Shown here: in pieces, positions 31,644 to 41,725 of the stretch
Position numbering within the stretch: position 1 is the stretch's first letter
How the letters are laid out: every line of letters begins with the position of its first letter
Source: Asparagopsis taxiformis
Taxonomy: Eukaryota > Rhodophyta > Florideophyceae > Bonnemaisoniales > Bonnemaisoniaceae
Direction of reading: 5' to 3'
DNA length: 64,000 nucleotides
Assembly (NCBI GenBank): GCA_030407315.1
Contig: JALQPE010002665.1
Coordinates: forward strand, 1 to 64,000
Notes under the pieces: model-generated
What the model saw: only the letters and a program-made list of their open reading frames with translations
Told to the model about the DNA's origin: nothing
Databases searched by the model: none
Translations under genes and position numbers: made by a program

Positions 31644-33818
31644 TGAATATGCGGACGAATGAGTGAAAGGAGGAAGTGAATCGAGTGGCAGACACGCGAA
31701 CGCGTTTGCGGGCAAGTCACGTCCATTCAGAAGTTTACTGTTGATGAACAACATTAGCCTACTCGATTGTTCGACTCTGGTTGTATGCACGCTTGTTCGT
31801 TTCTTCGTCCCTTCATTCATTCATTTGTTTGTTTGTTTGTTTGTCTATGTCATCTATTGCTTGTTGAGATTTTGCTAGTGTGGTGATTTCGAGGCATGAT
31901 TTGCGCGGGGCTAGGTGGCGGCGACTAGAACAGGGATTGAACACATTCCGTTGTGGGTGTATGGGGGAAATCTACGAAATGCGAGAGTCGTTATCCAACG
32001 TGGTGCTTGCGGCGATCATTGAGGCATTGATGTCTTGGTGGGTGAGTGGCGGAAGGTGTGAAATGTGGATAGAAGGATTGTTTATTAACAATCTATTGTT
32101 CTGGGTCTATGTACAGATGTGAGCGACATTAAGCTAAAAAAAAGTGTGTGCGCTGCGCTACGCTACGCGGGGTGCCGAAGGCCTTCAATGTCGGGCAGCA
32201 GGCGCTTCGTACTGCCGACATAGCTGAGCGACAGGCACTGCGCCGAAGCGCTCGGACCCCAACGCAGGCTGAGCGTCTAGCCAGGCCAGCACGCTGGCAT
32301 GTTTGGCGTAATGACCGGCGTCCCCGTGGTGGTGTTGAATGTGTTGGGAGTGCCTGACCCACCGACCATAATGGGAGGTATCGAAATGGATTTGGTCATA
32401 GTCTGGGAATTGAACGGTCTCAACGGCTTCAACCGCGTGTGTGAGCTGGAAGGAGTCAGGCTCATCGAAGGAAGTGGGGGTGGACTGAGACTTTCCGTTT
32501 GGCAGGCAGGCACTCCCAAGGCGCTGTAGGATGGTGAGTAGCGCAACGAAGACACGTACACGGGGACGCTGGGTGTTGTTGGATGTGTTGAGCGGCATTT
32601 TGTTGTAGTGGGTGGCTGGGGGGGAGGGGGTGTTGTAGAAAGGGTGTGATGGGTCGGTCGGGAATAGAGGATTTGTCTGGTGGTAGGGACAGATCTTGTA
32701 TGGGTTGAGAAGGAGTAGATGGGGGGAGGATGAATGAGAAGGAATATAAACGATTGATCTGTTCGAATTGGACACAAGACCGAAGTATAGCCGAGGTTAG
32801 CATAGGATGGGGGTAGGGTAGCATCGGGTGTGGCATGGGGTAATTTCTGTAGGATGAGATGGTGGTTGGCCTGGCTAGGAGGCAGGAAGCGGGTAATTGG
32901 AAAGGGGCTCGGGGTATGTTGCAATCAACGTGGTATTGATTCGATAGTGCACGGGGACGAGACCATGATGATGTTGTTGGTGTGGTGAGATATTAGCAGT
33001 AGGAAGGAATAATTGGAGGAGAGGGAGTGTGGATGGTGGATGGTGGAGTAATGGAGGGGAGTGCAGGGTGAATGTGTGGAGGGATGGGCTGAGTGTGAAT
33101 GGAGAGGGGGGAGGAATGAATTTCGGGGGAATCAATTGGGAAGGAGAGATGGGATGATGTGACAGTGGATGAGGAAGGTGATTGATTGGAGGAGGGGGCG
33201 AATTGAACTGGGATGGACGGATTGTCTGATAGAAGGATAGAGGTAAAGTAAGGGAGACTGATTGTGTGAACGGAGTAGGATAATCATTTGGAGTCATGGA
33301 ATCGATCTAGTGTCTAGTTGACGTTTATTGAGAGCGTCGGGGAGGGAGGGAGGGATGGAACTTATAGTAGTGTCGTGTAGGTGTGGTGCAGTTGTGCATG
33401 TTTGCAGAGGGATTGCTCGCATCACATCGTATGTTTGGTCAACATTATGGCGTCTGGTTGAATTGAACTCAATGACATGAAATGATTTCATCCAACATAA
33501 CGCAAGGGACTAGACTAGATTAGATTAGATTGCTTTGCATTTCTTTGTCAAGGATCACTGGGTGGAAACTACTTGCAACCACCTCTTTCTACACTGTATG
33601 TGACAGAATATCGATCTGCCAACATGCCTGCAGCAGACATCACACCGGCTATGTGGTTTAATTGGTTTTTATACTGCACGCACATATCCGCTGTAGCAAG
33701 CCACGAGATTCTCATCACAACAACTTTCTCTTCATGGTTATCATGTCGTATTTCTGCGCCTGCCCTGACAAGAATGAGTTCATAGTACCCTCGAGGGTAT
33801 TTAGATAAACGATGCAGT
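31644..33818. repeat. Giant inverted repeat, right inner arm
   Basis: Reverse complement of 28884-31058. Ends exactly at the GCAGT target duplication (33814-33818) before the solo LTR. Confidence 0.95.
32185..32598 (-). CDS. 137-aa putative secreted protein, copy 2
   Basis: Identical to the copy at 30104-30517, in the opposite arm: signal-peptide-like N terminus, His-rich residues 71-100, GC-rich structured 3' end. The AATAAA is near 32085 on the minus strand. The same coding doubts apply. Confidence 0.42.
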   Translation of the reverse strand: MPLNTSNNTQRPRVRVFVALLTILQRLGSACLPNGKSQSTPTSFDEPDSFQLTHAVEAVETVQFPDYDQIHFDTSHYGRWVRHSQHIQHHHGDAGHYAKHASVLAWLDAQPALGSERFGAVPVAQLCRQYEAPAARH

Positions 33819-34524
33819 TGTTGTAATTCGAGTGCTTATGATAGCAAATGGAACGGCCGCCCATAGCTACACGTGTGCTGCGTCACACGTGTCAACCCAA
33901 ACACATATGGGGACCTGCCACACGTGTGCTGAGATCACACGTGTGCACATCACCGTAAGGGAGCTTATATTATTATATGCCTGTCGCCGCCGAGCGAAAG
34001 ATTACAGGAGCAGCCAATCGCCGCCGCGCGATTGCACGACTGACATACGGGCTCTGTCAGTGTGCTTATATTATAGCAGAGACGATTAATGACGCTATCA
34101 ACAGCAACTAGGCATATGCAGGTCAATGCAGCTTATATACTCAGCACCAGAAGTTGGCGCCGACCAACAGCATTAGCTCCCCGACGCTACGATCAGCATC
34201 CGCTACCCCACGCGCTATCAGCAGCTTAGTATAGAGATATTAACTGCGGCTGAGTCAGTAGCTCACATGGAGCGGGACAGCAATAATATCCGGCAGCTCA
34301 CCTGGAGCGCGGAGGCACATCTGGCAGTTCACCTGGAACGCAGAAGCATGCTGGTAGCTCACATGGAGCACAGCGGTGTTTATTATAAATAGCAGCATCT
34401 AGAGAAGCTAGAAAGAAAAAGGCACGAGCGAGGGAGCGAAGTGGCTACGTGCCAACTCTATATTGCCAACCTACCTTGTAGAGTGTTCCACCCTCCATCC
34501 GCATTCCAAATGGATGTTTTTACA
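33819..34524 (-). mobile_element. Solo LTR of the Copia family, TSD GCAGT
   Basis: 706 bp matching the LTRs at 22685 and 28177, flanked by GCAGT (33814-33818 and 34525-34529), the reverse complement of the ACTGC flanking the complete element. At both positions that distinguish the two LTRs it carries the 3'-LTR state, as expected if recombination between the LTRs deleted the interior. Confidence 0.95.
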
Positions 34525-35718
34525 GCAGTACCTTTGGCACGTGATACCTCCAAGGCTGAAGATACCAGAAATGCTACAATCTCCCCCGTCGGAGGTACGC
34601 CATACCTGAAACCCGGGAACATAATTATTCGTTCTAAATTTTAATATTCCTCAACGCCAGGGATGGGCGCAAAAATCTGCTGTGCCGAATTTGAAACTGA
34701 GAATTCTGCCCCTTGATTCCTCATCCAACCAATGAAGTAGTCTGGACGAACGTTAACACCTGGATCAAACTCCACAGCGCATTTGTACCCAAACGATACA
34801 ATACCAACCACAACCGGATTACCCGACGCATCATACTGGAACACAGGACCTCCACTGTCGTAGGAGCAGGAATCGCACCCTCCAAACGGATATCCAGTGC
34901 ACATTTGTGTATTGACATCATAGGCGCCATTTTGGTACTCTTGGCATGTGTTGAAATTCACCACAGGTAAATCAACCTGTCGAAGTCGGTAATCTTCAAG
35001 TCTATCCGGTAAGTCATAGTCCGTCTTACCGTACCCAGCTGCGCGCACGAAACTTCTGTCGACTGGAAACGCAGGATTTCCATTGATGAGCATGAACCGC
35101 GTGGTTGGTGCCGGTCGAGCCAGTCGCAGCACAGCAATATCGTAACCCCAGGTTCGGTGGTCTGGATCATAATATCGTGGATGATTGAATGCCCGATCGA
35201 TTCCTATCTGAGTTCCGTCGGATCTAGCTTGTGAAGCGCCAACTTCCGCCACCCATGTTGTATCGACCTCACAATGTGCTACTGAAAGTACCCATCGCGC
35301 TGAGATGAGACTGCCCGTGCAACCCCCATCGTGCGCCACCAGAGAAACGAGAACATCATTCAGACTGCGAGATGTTATTAAATCTCCACCGATGATACGC
35401 GGCGTCTTGTCCAGTTTATGTTTCACGGCCTTGTTGTACTCTTCTGTTATCTGTCGTGATGTCAATGGATTAGCTGGTACATCGACCTGGAGTACAATGG
35501 GGCATTGTCTGCTGCGTGTTATCTCTGGTAGTGTTGCTGCGTAGGCGGCATGGATGACCAGTGCAAGGAGGATGTGTTTGATGAAAGCCATGATTGTGCT
35601 GATGGGAGTTGTGGAGAGATTTGGAGGAACGGTGTTGGCATGTTTGGTTATATAGTGCGATGATGATGAACTAAGGCCGATGGGGAATAGAAGCGATATG
35701 AGAAGAACATCTTGTTGA
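34525..35718. repeat. Giant inverted repeat, right outer arm
   Basis: Reverse complement of 21491-22684, including the protease and its promoter. Its gene points the same way as the rest of the array, so this arm is likely the original orientation. Confidence 0.92.
34641..35591 (-). CDS. Secreted trypsin-like protease 5, Tyr193 variant
   Basis: 316 aa, differing from the 21618-22568 product at one residue (Ala19 for Val). Signal peptide, RIIGG activation site, LSVAHC, GYDIAVLRL and CDSCSYDSGGP are all kept, with Tyr in the oxyanion-hole position 193. A TATA box (CACTATATAACC on the minus strand) lies near 35645-35656. The frame and the odd residue are preserved in both arms, as expected for a recent duplication or ongoing gene conversion. 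Confidence 0.93.
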   Translation of the reverse strand: MAFIKHILLALVIHAAYAATLPEITRSRQCPIVLQVDVPANPLTSRQITEEYNKAVKHKLDKTPRIIGGDLITSRSLNDVLVSLVAHDGGCTGSLISARWVLSVAHCEVDTTWVAEVGASQARSDGTQIGIDRAFNHPRYYDPDHRTWGYDIAVLRLARPAPTTRFMLINGNPAFPVDRSFVRAAGYGKTDYDLPDRLEDYRLRQVDLPVVNFNTCQEYQNGAYDVNTQMCTGYPFGGCDSCSYDSGGPVFQYDASGNPVVVGIVSFGYKCAVEFDPGVNVRPDYFIGWMRNQGAEFSVSNSAQQIFAPIPGVEEY

Positions 35719-37153
35719 GGGCGTTAGTGAACAATGCATTGTTTTTACAGAGCTGCAATAGGGTTGGGTTCGTGCACGGGCTGATGCACATCTTGCAAGT
35801 TTTGGAGAATTGCACACACTCTAAAATACGGAACGTGCAGATATATCTGTCTCATACATCACGGCAGTCTGATTCTGAACTGGGCGAGGAATAAAGCTTT
35901 CTAGCATGTCCGGTGGCAAAGGGATTGCCTCAATTCTCTAAAAGGACGAAAATGATGCAATGTTCAAAAATGGTAAGTCAAATCATACACCAAGCAAAAC
36001 AGTTTGAGTATTGCACACATCAATGAGCAGTGAAGAACTGTATACACTTTCTTCAAGCGGTGAGCAAAAATCGACACTTTATGACGGCCGATGATGGTGT
36101 TGACCCATTTCTCGACGACAATGTCGTCTCACGTGCCTGCCCCAAGTTGGACTCATTTTGGCGTCATTGTGCGAATCGCCATACATCTCGTCCTATCTCC
36201 TCATCAAAGCCCATAGATACAAAGAAGCTTGAGGAGCTCGACATTCGATCTTCGGTTGCGAGAGTCGAATTCCCTCATGCATCAGTTCAATATGCATCAT
36301 AGTCACGAGCTATGATTTCTTATATTGAGACTTGCGGTACAGGGAGTAATTGAAATTGCCGTAATTTAAATTCCCTGCTCACACGTTATCCCTGGACTCG
36401 GTATTTGAAGTGTTGTTCTTTTCTCGGTGGACGGCGGCGTACTTGTGACAGTCTGTCTTTATTACGACGTCCAGGATTTCAAGGAACGTATAGAAGGTAT
36501 TAACAGTTTTACATGTTTGCTGATCCGGTGGTGATGCAATAAGCATCGGTGGCCTAATAAATCGTAATTGGATATCTATGTGTTCATTGGTAATTGGTGC
36601 ATTACTGTGAGGAAGCGAGATTTGTCCTCACATCTGCATGACAAAATCTGTTTCGGAAATATAACTTGGTCTTTGCGCTGTGACCCGATACTTGCGAAGA
36701 CCAAGAATTTTATACAAAGGCCTAATAAACGAGTCTCGGAGTTCTCTTCTCAAAAGCAATATGAGCATCGCACATATCAGAGAGAACGGGCAAAAAATAT
36801 ATGCAGTTCTACCAGACGGCGAGCAAAAAATCGACACTTCATGACTAATTTAGTTTTCGACAATAATGTCGTCTCATGTGCCTGCCTCAAGTTGGACCCG
36901 TTTTGGTGACATTATGCGAGTCGGCACATATGTCGTCATATTTCCTTAGCAAAGCCCACAGCTTTACTTACGCCATTTTGTGTTTCTTGTCTGAAAAACC
37001 AAGGTGTATCCACAAGATTTCATAGAACGACCCGGAGAGTAAGCAAGCAGTGACACAGAAAGGATGAGAAAAATGAGAAATTGCATCTCATCTATTCACA
37101 CAATGGTTAGATTCGATTATAAACAATATGGCTTTCACTGCCGTATAACTTCG
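35719..37153. other. Intergenic with a duplicated segment
   Basis: Segments 36020-36235 and 36760-36975 are diverged direct copies; both encode KNRHFMT... and DNNVVS/DDNVVS, ...KLD.FW, in frames that do not continue. The array-flank motif occurs near 36415-36460. No complete gene. Confidence 0.45.
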
Positions 37154-38107
37154 TCATTTGGGTACTCGAGTCGGAATTTCAGCATACACCGGTTGTGCAT
37201 CTGTCGAAACTTCAAAATCGGCTCCCTTTCTCCGCAACCATTCCTCGAAATGACTAACACGAACGTTTACACCTGGTGAATTGGCATTTCCACATCCATC
37301 ACCAAACGATACAAGACCGATCAAAACAGGATCTCCATTGGAATCATATTGGAACACGGGGCCTCCACTATCCCCAGAACAGGCATCACATCCGCCCAAT
37401 GGATAGCCTGTGCAGAACTGTGCCCGGACAATCAACCCTCCAAACAACCTATTGCATCGCTGAAAGTTGAACACAGGCAAATCCACTTGTCGAAGCCGGC
37501 CCCTTTCAGCTTCATTTTCCTCGTCGTCATAGACAATTGTCCCATAGCCTGCCACACGCACAAAGCTATTCTCTAGCGGTGTCGTTGCATTAACATTAAG
37601 ACGCATAAACGCAGCCCCCAATGCGGGTCGTTGAAGTTTCAAAACTGCAATGTCGAAGTGCTCGAAATCCGGCCTGTACTTGGGATGGTTGAATGCTCGT
37701 TGGACTGGAATAACATTGCCATCAACTCCGGCCTGTGATGCGCCAATTGCGGCGGTCCACGTCGTGTCGAATCGACAATGAGCGGCGGAAATGACCCAGC
37801 GAGAAGAAATGAGGGTACCGGTGCAGAAGAATTGCCCGTTGGTGAGGACGACAAGCATGTCGTTTAGTCGAGATGATGTCGTGAAATCTCCACCTACGAT
37901 GCGCGGGGATTCATCAAGGTCTAATCGACTGGACTGCCTGGGGCGAAATTGGTCCGCACGAAGAACACGGTTTGTCCTGAGGAGTGGGATGTCATTTTGG
38001 AGCACGATGGGGCATTGACGACTACGAGATACAACGGGTAGGGTTGCTGCGTACGCAGTTCGGTGTAGCAGGAGAAAGGAAAGGATTAGGGACTGAATGA
38101 TGGCCAT
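37154..38107 (-). CDS. Secreted trypsin-like serine protease 6
   Basis: A precursor of about 317 aa from the ATG at 38107 (MAIIQSLILSFLLLHRTAYA, signal peptide); the upstream ATG at 38203 was rejected because it would bury the signal. Propeptide to DESPR, then RIVGGDFTTSSRLND. Triad: ISAAHC, HFDIAVLKL, GDSGGP. Specificity: Asp189 in CDACSGDSGGP and Gly226 in NSPGVNV, as in standard trypsin. Most similar to the frameshifted gene at 12615-13567. Likely extracellular. Confidence 0.93.
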   Translation of the reverse strand: MAIIQSLILSFLLLHRTAYAATLPVVSRSRQCPIVLQNDIPLLRTNRVLRADQFRPRQSSRLDLDESPRIVGGDFTTSSRLNDMLVVLTNGQFFCTGTLISSRWVISAAHCRFDTTWTAAIGASQAGVDGNVIPVQRAFNHPKYRPDFEHFDIAVLKLQRPALGAAFMRLNVNATTPLENSFVRVAGYGTIVYDDEENEAERGRLRQVDLPVFNFQRCNRLFGGLIVRAQFCTGYPLGGCDACSGDSGGPVFQYDSNGDPVLIGLVSFGDGCGNANSPGVNVRVSHFEEWLRRKGADFEVSTDAQPVYAEIPTRVPK

Positions 38108-38812
38108 GATAATGACATAGCGAGTTATTTGGCAATTGAGGTGATCAATATGGTGTTTTGTAGAGAGACTGATGGGCATGTATGAAATGGTAAGGAGGAT
38201 CAAGTTTGTGGGATGAACGTCAGGATTATCCGGGATATATGCTGTACACTATTGGTTGAGGTCAAGTCGTGAGAGTATGAGACTCAACAAGTGTGGTGAG
38301 TATACGGGTTATGTATTGTCATCTCGTATTCAGGAGGGTGTAGAACGAATCGCGAGAGTTTGAGATCAAGGTATACAGTGATGGACAGGCATTTGTCCAG
38401 GTGATATGTGACGGCGAGCAGCTGGAAATCATGTAAAAGGGCGCTGAAAGTCTTTTGCAAGCTGGTCCAACGATGCTGTGGAACTCTCATGTTGTGGAGA
38501 AGGGTACTGCCCAAAATACCTCTTGCCCAGTTGTTAGGCCCTCCTGAAAACATTTCTTCGGAGAAACCATGTAATGTGAAGCACAACGATCCAAAACACG
38601 TGTCCTATGAAAAGATAAGCTGTCCAGAAACGTGAGTGAGCTCGATTCTCGACAATTCCTTCGTATGTTACGTACGGTGCAGTCCATCAAAACATCACAT
38701 GTAAGGAAAAGAACAATACACTCAAATTCAAAACGAGTGTAAAATATCAAAAGTGTTTAACATGAACTTCACAAATTGTGAATCACAAGTGTATCACTTG
38801 ACAAATAAACCT
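38108..38812. other. Intergenic, no gene assigned
   Basis: Short frames only. It holds the promoter of protease 6, where no clear TATA box was found. Confidence 0.35.
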
Positions 38813-39709
38813 TTAGCCTCCGAAAACAGGAACAAGATTCCTCGCGATTCGGAATCTCGCTCCCTGCCTTGCCATCCATCGAGCATGGAAAGATACTCGA
38901 ACATTCACACCTGGTGATCCAGGATCTCCACATCCACTCCCAAATGACACTAGACCAACAAGTACCGGGTTCCCCTCTGCGTCATATTGGAACAACGGAC
39001 CACCGCTATCTCCCTGGCAGGAATCGCACCCACCCTGCGGATATCCAGCACAGAATTGCGCATCATCCTGCGTACCGAACAGCGTTCTACATTGTAAATT
39101 TGGCGAAACGGGCACGTCAACCTGTCGCAATCTTCCCTCAAACCTCGGAGGTTCCGGTTGCTCGAATACAATAGTTCCATATCCGGCAATTCTCACAAAG
39201 CTTCCCTCCTGTGGTACGGCGGGATTGATGTTAATGCTCATGAAATTTCGAATGCGTGCACGTCGACGAAGCCGCATAACTGAAATGTCAAATCGGTCAT
39301 CCCCACGTCGAGTAGACATGTATAAAGGATGATTGAAAACCCGTCGAATTCCAACGAGCCTTCCATCCTCCACTGCTTGTGTAGCACCGAGAGCCGCTAG
39401 CCATGTTCGATTGATTCTGCAATGCGCGGCGGATATCACCCAGAACGGAGAGATCAACGTACCGGTACATAATGCACTAAAGTCGTTCGGCGTCAAGGAA
39501 ACGAGCAGCGAGTTTAGACGACGGGAGGTAACAAAGTCGCCACCAACAATTCGTGTCTCCGCACGACCAATATCCACACGGTCGGATATCTGACGGAACG
39601 GAGCGTCAATGGCTATGACTACGGGGCATTGGCGGGAGACGAAGGGGAGATCGGTTGCTGATGTGGATAGAATGAGGAGGGATACAAGTATGAAAATGAC
39701 TGGGACCAT
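38813..39709 (-). CDS. Secreted trypsin-like serine protease 7
   Basis: About 298 aa from the ATG at 39709 (MVPVIFILVSLLILSTSA), chosen because its paralogue at 40829-41725 starts at the matching place; an upstream ATG at 39757 is possible. The propeptide is shorter than in the other group. TRIVGGDFVTSRRLNSLLV, ISAAHC, RFDISVMRL and CDSCQGDSGGPLFQYD are present. Asp189 and Gly226 (GSPGVNV) predict trypsin specificity. A TATA-like TATAAG lies near 39788 on the minus strand. Confidence 0.93.
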   Translation of the reverse strand: MVPVIFILVSLLILSTSATDLPFVSRQCPVVIAIDAPFRQISDRVDIGRAETRIVGGDFVTSRRLNSLLVSLTPNDFSALCTGTLISPFWVISAAHCRINRTWLAALGATQAVEDGRLVGIRRVFNHPLYMSTRRGDDRFDISVMRLRRRARIRNFMSININPAVPQEGSFVRIAGYGTIVFEQPEPPRFEGRLRQVDVPVSPNLQCRTLFGTQDDAQFCAGYPQGGCDSCQGDSGGPLFQYDAEGNPVLVGLVSFGSGCGDPGSPGVNVRVSFHARWMARQGARFRIARNLVPVFGG

Positions 39710-40828
39710 TTTGACAAACTTTCTTCGTAATACTGAGAGGAATGAAAGATGAATCAAATGTGGTAGAGGTGCTTTCGATGGGCAGCTCTTATATGTTCAA
39801 AACGGGCGGCGGGAGAGGGAGATTTGCGCGACTAGTGGCAGCTGGAAGAACGCGCAAGATCCGGTGGGGGGAAGTGTGCCAATGCTGCATATTGCATGTC
39901 CGATGATTCGATGAGGTCCGGAGATCAAATGATGTTTTCAAGAGCCATTGGGGGCATCGGCACCGATTCGCGTACGCAAAAACGTTGGATCAATGACAAC
40001 ATGGCAATTGTTGCGTCATTCGAACTTGACACAGTTGACCGTTGTTTAAGGCAACGACCCATCTAGGGGTAAGATTCGACAATCTGCGGTCTGGTGATGT
40101 GTGTGTCGAATATAATTTTTTCACAATTATGTTGCACCTCGCCGCCTGCGCGATGCGTATCATACCATCTCTGACTGTTTTCACTGCGAAATTGCTAGTC
40201 TCGTGACATACGGGGCGTTGCAGTCTTCAAAACAGAAGCCGCCCATTTTGAGCTGGGGGCACCGCAGGGAAGCTAGGATTCCGCAAAACGGTCCATGAAT
40301 TGCAGTTACAGTACTCTTGTTCTCTTGAAAAGATGACAGGCAGACTGCTGACCCTTACTTCGGAAGCAGTGAAAGTGTCCTAGGACATGTGCAATCGACA
40401 TACACTTCATACAATTTCATAAGAGTGGACGGTGGGCATTGTGGCACACAGGAGGCTCACACTCATTGACAGAAATAGGACACATGTCTGCAACATGAGC
40501 TCGATAAACAACACTGTCCCAGGACTTGTCCGCGGAAGTCTGTAGGCTACGGCAAAAAGATTTACACCTTCACCCGTTGATAGTAGATGAATAATGTCCA
40601 CGCGCCGTAATTAAGCCCAGGAGCAGCCACTATGCTGGGGGACTGACACGTGTAGTAAATCCTAAAGATGTAGCAAACTGCGATGGTACCGGGCAACCCG
40701 GAACGACCGGGAAGACGCACTCTCTGAGAACCAGCTTCAGCGGTTCATCGGATCACCCATCATGGTCACATAGAGCATTCTATTCTTCCGCCCATTCCAC
40801 ATGAGATCCCTACCGACACACCTCCACA
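39710..40828. other. Intergenic, no gene assigned
   Basis: Frames of about 65 codons without features. Confidence 0.3.
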
Positions 40829-41725
40829 TTATCTTCCAAACACAGGCACAAGACTCCTCGCGACTCTGAATCTCGCTCCCTGCCTTGCCATCCACCGAGC
40901 AAGGAACGATACTCGAACATTCACACCTGGTGATCCAGGATCTCCACATCCACTCCCAAACGAAACTAGACCAACAATTACCGGGTTCCCCTCTGCGTCA
41001 TATTGGAACAACGGACCACCGCTATCTCCCTGGCAGGAATCACACCCTCCTTGCGGATAGCCCGCGCAGAATTGTGCCTCATCATCCGTGCCAAACAGCG
41101 TTCTACATTGTAAATTTGGCGAAACGGGCACGTCAACCTGTCGTAATCTTCCCTCAAACCTCACAGGTTCCGGCTGCCGAAATGCGATGGCTCCATATCC
41201 GGCAACTCTTACAAAGCTTCCCTCCTGTGGTACGGCGGGATTAATGTTAATGCTCATGAAATTTCGAATGCGCGCACGTCGACGAAGTCGAATGACTGCA
41301 ATGTCGAATCGTTCATCACCTGCTCGGAACGATATGAAATTTGGATGATTGAAAACTCGTCGAATTCCAACAATTCTTCCATCTTCACCTGCTTGTGTCG
41401 CACCAAGGGCTGCCAACCACGTGCGATTGATTCTGCAATGAGCAGCCGACAACACCCAAAATGGAGAGATCAGTGTACCTGTACAGAATGTGTCGAAGTT
41501 GCCGGAAGACAAGGAAACTAGTAGCGAGTTGAGACGACGGGAGGTGACGAAATCGCCACCAACAATCCGTGTCTCTGCACTATCAATCTCGGCACGGTTG
41601 GATATTTGGCGGAAAGGAGCGTCGATGCCTATAACAACAGGGCATTGGCGGGATACGAAGGGAAGATCGGTCGCTGATACGGATAGAATGAGAAGGGCGA
41701 GGAGAATGAAGATGGCAGACATCAT
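40829..41725 (-). CDS. Secreted trypsin-like serine protease 8
   Basis: 298 aa, a close paralogue of the 38813-39709 gene. MMSAIFILLALLILSVSA is the signal peptide. TRIVGGDFVTSRRLNSLLV, LSAAHC, RFDIAVIRL and CDSCQGDSGGP give a complete triad with Asp189; position 226 is Gly. The two genes form a local tandem pair at the end of the array. Extracellular role inferred. Confidence 0.93.
   Translation of the reverse strand: MMSAIFILLALLILSVSATDLPFVSRQCPVVIGIDAPFRQISNRAEIDSAETRIVGGDFVTSRRLNSLLVSLSSGNFDTFCTGTLISPFWVLSAAHCRINRTWLAALGATQAGEDGRIVGIRRVFNHPNFISFRAGDERFDIAVIRLRRRARIRNFMSININPAVPQEGSFVRVAGYGAIAFRQPEPVRFEGRLRQVDVPVSPNLQCRTLFGTDDEAQFCAGYPQGGCDSCQGDSGGPLFQYDAEGNPVIVGLVSFGSGCGDPGSPGVNVRVSFLARWMARQGARFRVARSLVPVFGR

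Noticed and set aside
31880..32122. 80-codon frame in the inner arms (also 30580-30822)
   Set aside because: It overlaps the 3' flank and poly(A) region of the 137-codon gene on the other strand and has no features.
21491..35718. Inverted repeat as a pure assembly artefact
   Set aside because: The arms differ (full Copia against solo LTR, one amino-acid change), and the spacer is unique. Long-read proof is still needed.
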